Made by a program: the position numbers and the translations under genes
NCBI GenBank assembly: GCA_902465425.1
Contig: CABQNA010000026.1
Coordinates: 1 to 12,342, forward strand
Direction: 5' to 3'
Source of the DNA: an uncultured Collinsella sp.
Lineage (GTDB): Bacteria; Actinomycetota; Coriobacteriia; Coriobacteriales; Coriobacteriaceae
Length of the DNA stretch: 12,342 nt
Notes under the pieces: generated by a model
The model's input: only the letters and a program-made list of their open reading frames with translations
Database searches by the model: none
Told to the model about the DNA's origin: nothing
Shown: positions 1 to 5,703 of the stretch, in pieces
Numbering within the stretch: the stretch's first letter is position 1
Layout: each line of letters starts with the position of its first letter

Positions 1-167
1 TCGACACCGCCGAGTTCGCGATCCCCGGCCTTGACGACGAGTTCCGCGTCATCGTGTCTCCGTGGATCCTCTCCTCGCTGATCACCGATCGCCTTGCCGC
101 TTACTACGAGACGGTCACCAAGCACAACCTCAACTACCGTCGTTACTATCACCAGTTCGACTACTAA
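1..167 (+). CDS. 3' end of a probable SIS-domain sugar-phosphate isomerase/deglycase (partial)
   Basis: Only the last 54 codons are in the window, read in the frame whose first full codon is at 3 and which ends at TAA 165-167. The gene is open to the left edge. The visible tail ends in the aromatic-rich stretch RRYYHQFDY, preceded by LITDRLAAYYE. This resembles the C-terminus of SIS-fold proteins of the FrlB/GfrE/GfrF type, which act on phosphorylated sugar-amines, or related phosphosugar isomerases. That family call rests on recall of the C-terminal style and is tentative, because the sugar-binding SIS core lies outside the window. The position directly upstream of a mannose-type PTS fits an enzyme acting in the cytoplasm on the PTS-phosphorylated product. 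It could also be another phosphosugar isomerase. Confidence 0.5.
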   Translation, partial: DTAEFAIPGLDDEFRVIVSPWILSSLITDRLAAYYETVTKHNLNYRRYYHQFDY

Positions 168-202
168 TCGGTGGCAAATAAGCTACTGATCAAGAAGCAC
201 CC

Positions 203-231
203 TGCCCGGGCGCATGCGTCCGGGCATTTTT
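203..231 (+). terminator. Rho-independent terminator-like hairpin between SIS gene and EIIA
   Basis: TGCCCGG (203-209) pairs perfectly with CCGGGCA (220-226), and further pairs are possible into the loop (211-212 with 217-218). Five T residues follow at 227-231. This is a classical intrinsic terminator 36 bases after the upstream stop codon and 31 bases before the EIIA start. It probably ends or attenuates transcription from the SIS gene, lowering read-through into the PTS genes. No convincing promoter was seen between it and EIIA, so partial read-through is likely. Confidence 0.8.
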
Positions 232-261
232 ATGCCGAAATTCGCAAGAAAGGGGAATCGA

Positions 262-678
262 ATGAGGCAGTTTATCGTGGCGTCCCATGCGCATTTTGCG
301 TCTGGAATCGTCGAGAGCATCGGCCTGCTTTCCGGCGAGCGCGAAAACGTCCATGCGCTCTCTATGTATGTCGACGGAAACGAGGACCTGGTCAAGGAGG
401 CCGCAGCGATTCTGGACGGCTTTGCCGCGGACGATGAAGTCGTCGTTTGCACCGACCTGTTCGGCGGCAGTGTCAACAACGAGTTCACCAAGATCGTCCA
501 GACGCGTCCCAACACGCATCTGGTGACCAACATGAACCTGCCGCTCCTTATTCAGCTGCTGTTCGTGCCCGAATCCACCCCGATCGATGAGGCCATTCGC
601 CAGATCGTCGAGGCGGACGACACCAAGGTCAAGTACGTCAACGACCTGCTGGGGCAGGCCGAACTCGATGAGTTTTAA
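262..678 (+). CDS. PTS mannose-family EIIA component
   Basis: The product is a 138-residue cytoplasmic phosphocarrier. It takes phosphate from HPr and passes it to the EIIB protein encoded next. The N-terminus QFIVASHAHFASGI matches the EIIA-Man fold start, with the phospho-accepting histidine at His9. DLFGGSVNNEF matches the conserved DLFGGSPxN loop of this family. Length matches a free-standing EIIA domain. The start is ATG 262, preceded by AAAGGGGA at about 249-255; the frame stays open upstream to 214, but that extension runs through the terminator hairpin and has no Shine-Dalgarno. The EIIB gene begins 17 bases after the stop. The last residues LDEF and their codons are almost identical to the end of EIIC. 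The sugar carried cannot be read from EIIA. Confidence 0.92.
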   Translation: MRQFIVASHAHFASGIVESIGLLSGERENVHALSMYVDGNEDLVKEAAAILDGFAADDEVVVCTDLFGGSVNNEFTKIVQTRPNTHLVTNMNLPLLIQLLFVPESTPIDEAIRQIVEADDTKVKYVNDLLGQAELDEF

Positions 679-695
679 TCACTAGGGAGCACATC

Positions 696-1166
696 ATGAT
701 TCAGATGATTCGCGTGGACTACCGACTGCTTCATGGCCAGGTTGCCGTTAGCTGGACCTCGGCTCTGGGTGCCGACTGCATCCTGTTGGTGAGCGACACG
801 GTCCTCAATGACAAGCTTCGTCTGCAGGCTCTGTCCCTTGCAAAGCCGGAGGGCTGCAAGGTCGTCGTCAAAAACACCGAGGATGCCGTCAAGGCGCTTC
901 AGAGCGGTGTGACCGACAAGTACAAGCTCTTCGTGGTTTGCGAGACGATCCAGCAGGCCGGTGCCGTCGCCAAGGCGATGGGCGTCAAGAAGATTAACCT
1001 CGGCAATGTTGCCTTTAGCGAGGACGCTCGCCAGGTCTCGACGAGCGTGTTCCTTACGCCCGAGAACGAGGCCTACGTGAAGGAGCTGCTCGGCGAGGGC
1101 TATGAGCTGTTCATTCAGATGATTCCGGCAGATGCGAAGACTGACGCCGCGAAGGTCATCGGTTAG
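696..1166 (+). CDS. PTS mannose/fructose/sorbose-family EIIB component
   Basis: The product is a 156-residue cytoplasmic protein that accepts phosphate from EIIA and phosphorylates the sugar as it enters through EIIC/EIID. The N-terminus IRVDYRLLHGQVAVSW is the EIIB-Man/Sor signature (usually RIDDRLIHGQV), with the active-site histidine at His13. Length is normal for a single EIIB domain. The ATG at 696 has TAGGGAGC at 683-690 as its ribosome binding site. EIIA lies 17 bases upstream and EIIC 8 bases downstream, so the four genes form one transcription unit. The Tyr at position 9, where Asp is common in this family, is a small departure that leaves the histidine loop intact. Confidence 0.93.
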   Translation: MIQMIRVDYRLLHGQVAVSWTSALGADCILLVSDTVLNDKLRLQALSLAKPEGCKVVVKNTEDAVKALQSGVTDKYKLFVVCETIQQAGAVAKAMGVKKINLGNVAFSEDARQVSTSVFLTPENEAYVKELLGEGYELFIQMIPADAKTDAAKVIG

Positions 1167-1174
1167 GGGACATC

Positions 1175-1966
1175 ATGGTTATCAAGACAATCCTGATTTT
1201 CCTGATCGCCCTTTTGGGTTATTCCGAGTGGCTGACGGGCACGAGCTACCTCCAGCGCCCGATCGTGCTCGGACCTCTGGTTGGCCTTGTCATGGGCGAC
1301 ATGGTGACCGGCACGATCATGGGCGCCACGATGGAGCTTGCCATGGTCGGCGCCATCTCGGTCGGTGCGTATAACCCGCCCGATACGATTTCCGGAACCA
1401 TTCTGGGTGTGTCGCTTGCCATGCAGGCCGGCGCGGACGCTTCGGCGGCCCTGACCTTGGGCATTCCCATCGCAACGATCGTCCTGGCGCTCGATACCGC
1501 CCTGGGCCAGCCGGTGATGCTACTGCTGGTGCACCGTATCGACAAAAACGTCGAGGACGGGGACACCAAGGCCATCACGCGCAACATGCTCATCGCCGGT
1601 TACGCGCAGAGCTGGTGCGGCCTGCTGATTATTCCCCTGGCATTCTTCTTTGGCGCCGATGCTGTTGCCAGCCTGCTCAACATCATCCCCGATTTCGTTC
1701 AGACCGGCATGGATGTCGCCGCCGCCTTCTTGCCCGCACTCGGCTTTGCGATGCTGGCTCAGATGATCATGAACAAAACGGTGGCTCCGTTCTTCTTCGC
1801 TGGCTTCTTCCTCGTCGCCTACTTTGGCATTAGCACGACGGGCGTGGCGATCTTTGCCGCGATCATCGTCGTCGCGATGACGGTTTTGGGTGATAAGAAA
1901 AAAGCGGAGCAGCTCGCAGTGGCAACCGAGGATCCTGCGATTGGGAGTGGGTTCGATGAGTTTTAA
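1175..1966 (+). CDS. PTS mannose-family EIIC membrane component
   Basis: The product is a 263-residue integral membrane protein that forms the sugar-translocating channel with EIID. It has long hydrophobic segments, for example about residues 4-20, 28-48 and 205-233. The stretch LQRPIVLGPLVGLVMGD followed by a glycine-rich GATMELAMVGAISVGA is characteristic of the EII-Sor (EIIC) family. Length is typical. The start ATG 1175 follows TAGGGGAC, which overlaps the EIIB stop codon. The 3' end overlaps the EIID start by 11 bases (1956-1966), indicating translational coupling that would keep EIIC and EIID in balance. The C-terminus FDEF repeats that of EIIA. Substrate cannot be assigned from sequence alone. 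Confidence 0.93.
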   Translation: MVIKTILIFLIALLGYSEWLTGTSYLQRPIVLGPLVGLVMGDMVTGTIMGATMELAMVGAISVGAYNPPDTISGTILGVSLAMQAGADASAALTLGIPIATIVLALDTALGQPVMLLLVHRIDKNVEDGDTKAITRNMLIAGYAQSWCGLLIIPLAFFFGADAVASLLNIIPDFVQTGMDVAAAFLPALGFAMLAQMIMNKTVAPFFFAGFFLVAYFGISTTGVAIFAAIIVVAMTVLGDKKKAEQLAVATEDPAIGSGFDEF

Positions 1967-2792
1967 GTTTGAGTCTTCTTACGACGGGCTGATTTCCCGC
2001 GCAGACCTTAAGAAGCTGTTCTGGCGCTCGATTCCCTATGAGCATTCCTGGAACTACGAGCGTATGGGCCATATTGGCTTTATGTGGGCCCTTATGCCGA
2101 TCCTTCGAAAGCTGTATCCGCAGGATGCGGACTTTAAGGCCGCCCTTAAGCGCCATATGGAGCTCTATAACGTCACGCCGTACATCTCGACGCTCCCCAT
2201 GTCCATCGCCGCTGCAATGGAGGAGGTCAACGCTACTGACGATAGCTTTGACACGAGCGCGATCTCTAATGTCAAGCTTGCTTTGATGGGGCCGCTGTCC
2301 GGCGTGGGCGATGCCTTCTACTGGGGTACGCTGCGAATTTTGGCAACGGGTGTCGGCACGTCGCTGGCGCTGCAGGGCTCCATTCTTGGCCCGATTTTGT
2401 TCCTGCTCGTGTTCAACGTCCCTCACTACATCATCCGTTACCTGCTGACGTTTGTGGGATATCGCTTTGGCTCGGACATGATCAGCAAGGTCCAGGAATC
2501 GGGCATTATGGACACGATCGTCAAGATGGCCTGTATCATGGGCGCCATGGTGATCGGTGCTATGACCATGGAGATGGTCACCGTGGACATTCCGCTCATG
2601 GTCGGCGCGGGCGATGGTGCTCAGACGCTGGCCGAGCTGCTCAACGGAATCTTCCCGGGCTTTGTCACGATGGGGCTGTTTGGAATCGTCTATCTCATGC
2701 TCAAGAAGAAGATGAATCCGCTGCTTATCATGCTCGTGATCCTGCTCGTGAGTATCGCTGGCGCGTTCTTTGGAGTGCTTGGTGTCCAGTAG
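1956..2792 (+). CDS. PTS mannose-family EIID membrane component
   Basis: The product is a 278-residue membrane protein, the partner of EIIC in mannose-type permeases. N-terminal features such as WRSIPYEHSWNYERM and a WALMPILRKLYP-type stretch, followed by GPLSGVGDAFYWGTLR, are signatures of EIID. The C-terminal half has hydrophobic segments, the last two at about residues 220-275. The chosen start is ATG 1956 (MSFKFESS), inside the EIIC 3' end. The same frame is open back to 1890, but those 22 residues are lysine/arginine-rich and lie within EIIC coding sequence without a ribosome binding site. A GGGAGTGGG at 1943-1951 serves as Shine-Dalgarno for 1956. The stop is followed by a terminator-like hairpin before the next gene. 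Confidence 0.92.
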   Translation: MSFKFESSYDGLISRADLKKLFWRSIPYEHSWNYERMGHIGFMWALMPILRKLYPQDADFKAALKRHMELYNVTPYISTLPMSIAAAMEEVNATDDSFDTSAISNVKLALMGPLSGVGDAFYWGTLRILATGVGTSLALQGSILGPILFLLVFNVPHYIIRYLLTFVGYRFGSDMISKVQESGIMDTIVKMACIMGAMVIGAMTMEMVTVDIPLMVGAGDGAQTLAELLNGIFPGFVTMGLFGIVYLMLKKKMNPLLIMLVILLVSIAGAFFGVLGVQ

Positions 2793-2807
2793 AGTATCCG
2801 TCATAAT
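2779..2807 (+). promoter_or_regulatory. Possible promoter upstream of the epimerase gene
   Basis: TTGGTG at 2779-2784 and CATAAT at 2802-2807 are separated by 17 bases, close to the sigma-70 consensus (3 and 5 of 6 positions identical). Transcription would start near 2814, immediately before the hairpin at 2826-2855. It overlaps the end of EIID. This is a pattern match only. Confidence 0.3.
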
Positions 2808-2825
2808 AAGAACAATGTAAGAGGG

Positions 2826-2859
2826 GGGCGTCGCGCACACTGTGCTGCGGCGCCCTTTT
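2826..2859 (+). terminator. Terminator-like hairpin between EIID and the epimerase gene
   Basis: GGGCGTCGC (2826-2834) pairs with GCGGCGCCC (2847-2855), with one G-T wobble. The loop has its own GCAC/GTGC pairing, giving a very stable stem, and TTTT follows at 2856-2859. It lies 33 bases after the EIID stop and 17 bases before the next start. It probably reduces expression of the epimerase gene relative to the PTS genes, or works as an attenuator if the upstream promoter is real. Confidence 0.7.
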
Positions 2860-2876
2860 GCCGAAAGGTGGACAAG

Positions 2877-3713
2877 ATGGAGTATCCGCAGCTTGCCGTC
2901 ATGAATATCAGCCATCGTTATTTTGACCTCGAGGAATTCTTTTCTTCGGCAGCAGCCTCGGGCTACACGTGTTGCGAACTTTGGACCGGGGCGATGCATC
3001 TGTATGTCGATTGCCATGGATACGATTCGCTCGAGCAGGTGCGGGAGCTGTCGCAGCGGTATGGGGTTCGGATTGTGGGGCTTTGTCCCGAACAGAACAA
3101 CCCCAAGCCGTGGAATATCGCGGCGCGCGGGAATGAGGCACGTGCCCGCACACTCGCGTACTTTAAGAACGTTGTGGATATTGCGGCGGAACTTGGAGCC
3201 GAGCAGGTCATGGTCTCGAGTGGCTGGGCATTTTTGAACGAGCCAATCGAGGACGCGTGGGGTCGCAGCGCCTCGATGCTGCGTGCGATTGCCGAGCATG
3301 CGGGAGAGCGCGGCGTGCGACTGGTGCTCGAGGCCCTACAGCCGGTTGAGTCGATGATCGTGAACTCGGCAGCCGATACGAAGCGCATGATCGAGGCGGT
3401 TGATCATCCGGCACTTAAGGCGTGTCTGGATTTGGGCGCTATGGCGGTGGCGGGGGATACCATCGACGATTATTTCGATCTGCTTGGCGATGATGTCGCC
3501 CACGTGCATTTTGTTGATGTTGCGGCAGACGGCACGACGCATCTTGCCTGGGGTGACGGGGACCGCGATATGCGCGCCGACCTGGATAGGCTGGTGGCGC
3601 GCGGCTATCGCGGAGTTGTTTCGGCCGAGACCTATGACTGGCGCTATTTTGCCGGCCCCGCAGCTGCCGATGCGCAGGTAATGGCAGAGTATCGTCGTGC
3701 GATTGGCGCCTAG
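2877..3713 (+). CDS. Xylose-isomerase-like TIM-barrel sugar epimerase/isomerase, FrlC-like
   Basis: The product is a 278-residue protein of the AP-endonuclease-2/xylose-isomerase-like TIM-barrel family, which holds sugar epimerases and isomerases that use a divalent metal. Likely metal and catalytic residues are Glu152 (LVLEALQP), Asp185 (CLDLG), His209/His211 (HVHFVD) and Glu251 (SAETYDW), in the family's usual order along the barrel. The overall layout, including GYTCCELWTG near residue 30 and VIWGR-like DAWGRSA in the middle, recalls FrlC, a fructoselysine 3-epimerase. That comparison is from memory. The start is ATG 2877, with AAAGGTGG at 2864-2871; a GTG at 2868 in the same frame would overlap this ribosome binding site. 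The gene follows the PTS cluster and is probably its catabolic partner. Alternatives are a hydroxypyruvate-isomerase-like or ketose 3-epimerase activity. Confidence 0.78.
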   Translation: MEYPQLAVMNISHRYFDLEEFFSSAAASGYTCCELWTGAMHLYVDCHGYDSLEQVRELSQRYGVRIVGLCPEQNNPKPWNIAARGNEARARTLAYFKNVVDIAAELGAEQVMVSSGWAFLNEPIEDAWGRSASMLRAIAEHAGERGVRLVLEALQPVESMIVNSAADTKRMIEAVDHPALKACLDLGAMAVAGDTIDDYFDLLGDDVAHVHFVDVAADGTTHLAWGDGDRDMRADLDRLVARGYRGVVSAETYDWRYFAGPAAADAQVMAEYRRAIGA

Positions 3714-3716
3714 GTG

Positions 3717-3748
3717 GGGTTGGGTTGCGGCAACCTACCCTATGTTTC
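3717..3748 (+). terminator. Possible weak terminator after the epimerase gene
   Basis: GGTTG (3723-3727) pairs with CAACC (3731-3735) around a CGG loop. The stem extends with a bulge through GGG 3717-3719 and CCC 3738-3740, and TATGTTT follows. The T-run is poor. It is placed directly after the stop codon (3711-3713), where the sugar operon should end. Confidence 0.45.
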
Positions 3749-3780
3749 CAAATGAATACGGTGTGAGCGGCTGCGACGGA

Positions 3781-3807
3781 TTTTCCCCGCAAGCACTCTA
3801 GTATGCT
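3781..3807 (+). promoter_or_regulatory. Candidate promoter of the histidine operon
   Basis: TATGCT at 3802-3807 is a fair -10 box (4 of 6). The best -35 candidates upstream, TTTTCC at 3781-3786 or GATTTT at 3779-3784, are weak. The position fits, because transcription would start near 3814, just before the hairpin at 3816-3847 and about 70 bases before hisZG. A promoter is expected somewhere in this gap because the previous operon ends before it. Confidence 0.35.
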
Positions 3808-3815
3808 AAAGTACC

Positions 3816-3851
3816 CAGAAGACCGGCGGAGCTATGCCGGTCTTCTGTTCT
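3816..3851 (+). promoter_or_regulatory. Strong leader hairpin upstream of hisZG
   Basis: Bases 3816-3827 pair with 3836-3847 as a perfect 12-bp stem (AGAAGACCGGC against GCCGGTCTTCT plus a closing C-G) with the 8-base loop GGAGCTAT. The following GTTCT is only a weak T-tract. It sits 35 bases before the hisZG ATG, in the presumed mRNA leader. It may be an attenuator, a terminator of upstream transcription or a 5' stabilising structure. No histidine-rich leader peptide and no T-box motif was found nearby. Confidence 0.6.
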
Positions 3852-3882
3852 ATAAGAAACACAGCATGAGGAGGCTCACCAG

Positions 3883-5598
3883 ATGACGGCCACACCGTGG
3901 GGATTCCGGGACATATTGCCCGAGGAGGCTCAGGCGCGCGAGGAGATTGCGCTGACGGTGAAGGGCTGCTTCAGGGAGCATCATTACCTTCCGGTCGAGA
4001 CGCCGCTGCTCGAGGACAAGGGCTCGCTCGAGGAGGGCGGCCGCATTGCGGACACGCCGTTTAAGCTCTTTGATGACGACGGTCGCCTGCTGGTGGTCCG
4101 TCCTGACAACACGCTGCCGATCGTTCGCCTGGTTTCGACTCGCATGCGCGCGGCCGATCTGCCGCTGCGCCTGCGCTACGAGGCGCCGGTGGTCCGCGAG
4201 TGTCAGCGCAATGCCGGTGGCTCGCGTCAGTTTACGCAACTGGGTTTTGAGCTCATCGGCGCGGGCGACACCGCGGGCGATGTCGAGATTGTCTCACTGG
4301 TCGCCGAGGCCGTGCGCAAGCTGGCACTTCCCGGTGCGCGCATTATCGCGGGCAGCGTGCGTCCGTTTAAGGAACTGCTCGCGGCCTGTGAGGATCGCGA
4401 ACTGGCTGCCGAGGCATTGCGTTGTGTGCACGCCAACGACTTCGTGGGCCTCGATGCCCGCGTGGCGAAAAGCACCGAGTCCGAGGCCGTTAAGGTCGCC
4501 ATTAGCGAGCTGCCGCGCCTGCACGGTGGTGCCGAGGTGCTCGACCGCGTCGACGCGCTGCTGGCGGCGGCGGGCATTGTCGCGCCGCTCACGCGCGAGC
4601 TGCGTGCCCTGGTCGAGGGCCTGGCTCCCGAGGACGCCCAGGTGCTGTCCTTCGACTTCTCCATCATGAACTCGTTTGATTACTACACGGGCCTGGTCTT
4701 TAAGGCCTATGCCGGCGGACTGCCCGATCCGGTCGGTTCGGGCGGACGCTACGACTCCATCTTTACCGGTGCATTTGGCGACGGCATCGAGGTGCCGGCG
4801 GCGGGCTTCGCCTTTTCGCTCGAGCGTCTGGAGGCCGCGCACACCTCGGCCGAGGACGCTGCTTCCGATGGCGATCACGCCGTGGGGCGCGGTGCCGAGG
4901 GTCCGCTGCGCATTGCCGTGCCCAAGGGCTCGCTTAAGGCCGACACGCTCGACGTGCTCGAGGCCGCGGGCTTGGATGTCTCTGAGCTGCGCGATCCCGG
5001 CCGTCACCTGATCGTGCGCGGCCGCGACACGCGTACCGGCGAAGGCGCGGTCGGAGATATCGAGTTTGTCATCGTGCGCCCCAGCGACGCGCCCGCCTTT
5101 GTGGGCTGCGGCGGTGCCGATTGCGGCATCTGCGGCTGGGACTCGCTGATCGAAGCCGACCTCAATCTGCTGCAGCTGGTCGACCTGGGCTACGGCCTGT
5201 GCACGTTTATCGAGGCGGAGCCCGCATGGCGCGCCGGTCAGGCCGAGCGCAACTACGCCCGTCGCGGGTCGCTTCGCGTGGCCACCAAATACCCGCGCAT
5301 CGCGAGCGCCTGGTATGCCGAGCGCGGCGTGAATGCCGACATCGTTTCGCTGCACGGCAATATTGAGTTGGGCCCCATCGTCGGCATGACCGACCGCATC
5401 GTGGACATTACCGCCACGGGTGCCACGCTGCGCGACAACGACCTGGTCATCACCGGCCGCATTATGGACTGCACGGCCCGCTTCTTCGTCAACCCAGGTG
5501 CCGCGCGCTTAGATCCGCGCGTTCGCAACTTGGCCGATCGCCTGGCTGCTGCCGTGAAGGACAAACATTTTGAGCCCGTCGCGGGCTCGGCACAATAG
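3883..5598 (+). CDS. hisZG: Fused HisZ-HisG: ATP phosphoribosyltransferase regulatory and catalytic subunits in one chain
   Basis: The product is a 571-residue protein for the first step of histidine synthesis, joining ATP and PRPP to phosphoribosyl-ATP. Residues 1-319 are HisZ, a class II histidyl-tRNA-synthetase-like domain: WGFRDILP at the start, motif-2-like RLRYEAPVVRECQ near 96-110, then GSGGRYDSIF and a final FAFSLERLE. A 22-residue polar linker (320-341) joins it to a short-form HisG (about 342-571) beginning LRIAVPKGSL, with VATKYPRIA, IELGPIVG and the PRPP-binding DITATGATLRDN at about 508-519. Short-form HisG normally needs a separate HisZ; here both are in one reading frame without a stop. 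The HisG domain has three close cysteines (409, 414, 417) at a place usually occupied by other residues. Start ATG 3883 follows GAGGAGGCTCACC. It is the first gene of the operon and the likely point of histidine feedback. Confidence 0.93.
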   Translation: MTATPWGFRDILPEEAQAREEIALTVKGCFREHHYLPVETPLLEDKGSLEEGGRIADTPFKLFDDDGRLLVVRPDNTLPIVRLVSTRMRAADLPLRLRYEAPVVRECQRNAGGSRQFTQLGFELIGAGDTAGDVEIVSLVAEAVRKLALPGARIIAGSVRPFKELLAACEDRELAAEALRCVHANDFVGLDARVAKSTESEAVKVAISELPRLHGGAEVLDRVDALLAAAGIVAPLTRELRALVEGLAPEDAQVLSFDFSIMNSFDYYTGLVFKAYAGGLPDPVGSGGRYDSIFTGAFGDGIEVPAAGFAFSLERLEAAHTSAEDAASDGDHAVGRGAEGPLRIAVPKGSLKADTLDVLEAAGLDVSELRDPGRHLIVRGRDTRTGEGAVGDIEFVIVRPSDAPAFVGCGGADCGICGWDSLIEADLNLLQLVDLGYGLCTFIEAEPAWRAGQAERNYARRGSLRVATKYPRIASAWYAERGVNADIVSLHGNIELGPIVGMTDRIVDITATGATLRDNDLVITGRIMDCTARFFVNPGAARLDPRVRNLADRLAAAVKDKHFEPVAGSAQ

Positions 5599-5612
5599 TG
5601 CGAGCACGCACG

Positions 5613-5670
5613 GGCACCCCCATATCCGGGCTGCGGACCGATTGGTGCCACTGCCCGGCATCTCGTTTTT
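5613..5670 (+). promoter_or_regulatory. Alternative hairpins between hisZG and hisD (possible internal attenuator)
   Basis: CCGGGC (5626-5631) can pair with GCCCGG (5653-5658), followed by a TTTTT run at 5666-5670, a plausible intrinsic terminator. GGCACC (5613-5618) can instead pair with GGTGCC (5644-5649). The two pairings interleave, so they exclude each other or form a pseudoknot. This is the longest gene-free gap inside the hisZG-hisB block, which is otherwise tightly packed. Function as attenuator is inference. Confidence 0.4.
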
Positions 5671-5703
5671 CGAATATAACCTCGACCGATAGGGGATACC
5701 GAT

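Noticed and set aside
1863..3299. 478-codon open frame on the - strand across EIIC, EIID and the epimerase gene
   Set aside because: It is antisense to three well-recognised genes. Its product is rich in His, Arg and Gln with no family features, as expected for the complement of GC-rich coding DNA.
3742..3801. Small 19-codon open frame before hisZG as a his leader peptide
   Set aside because: It has no histidine codons and no Shine-Dalgarno, and it ends before or at the likely promoter, so it cannot work as a classical his attenuator peptide.
3714..3882. T-box riboswitch upstream of the his operon
   Set aside because: The gap is too short, and no AGGGTGGNACCGCG-type antiterminator motif or specifier stem is visible.
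3883..4840. Histidyl-tRNA synthetase as the product of the first half of hisZG
   Set aside because: The anticodon-binding domain is missing, the domain is joined to HisG, and it opens a histidine operon, so HisZ is the better call.
4294..5355. 353-codon open frame on the - strand inside hisZG, and similar long ones at 5509-6477 and 6869-7780
   Set aside because: All are shadows of his genes in GC-rich sequence, with low-complexity His/Arg/Ala-rich products and no ribosome binding site support.
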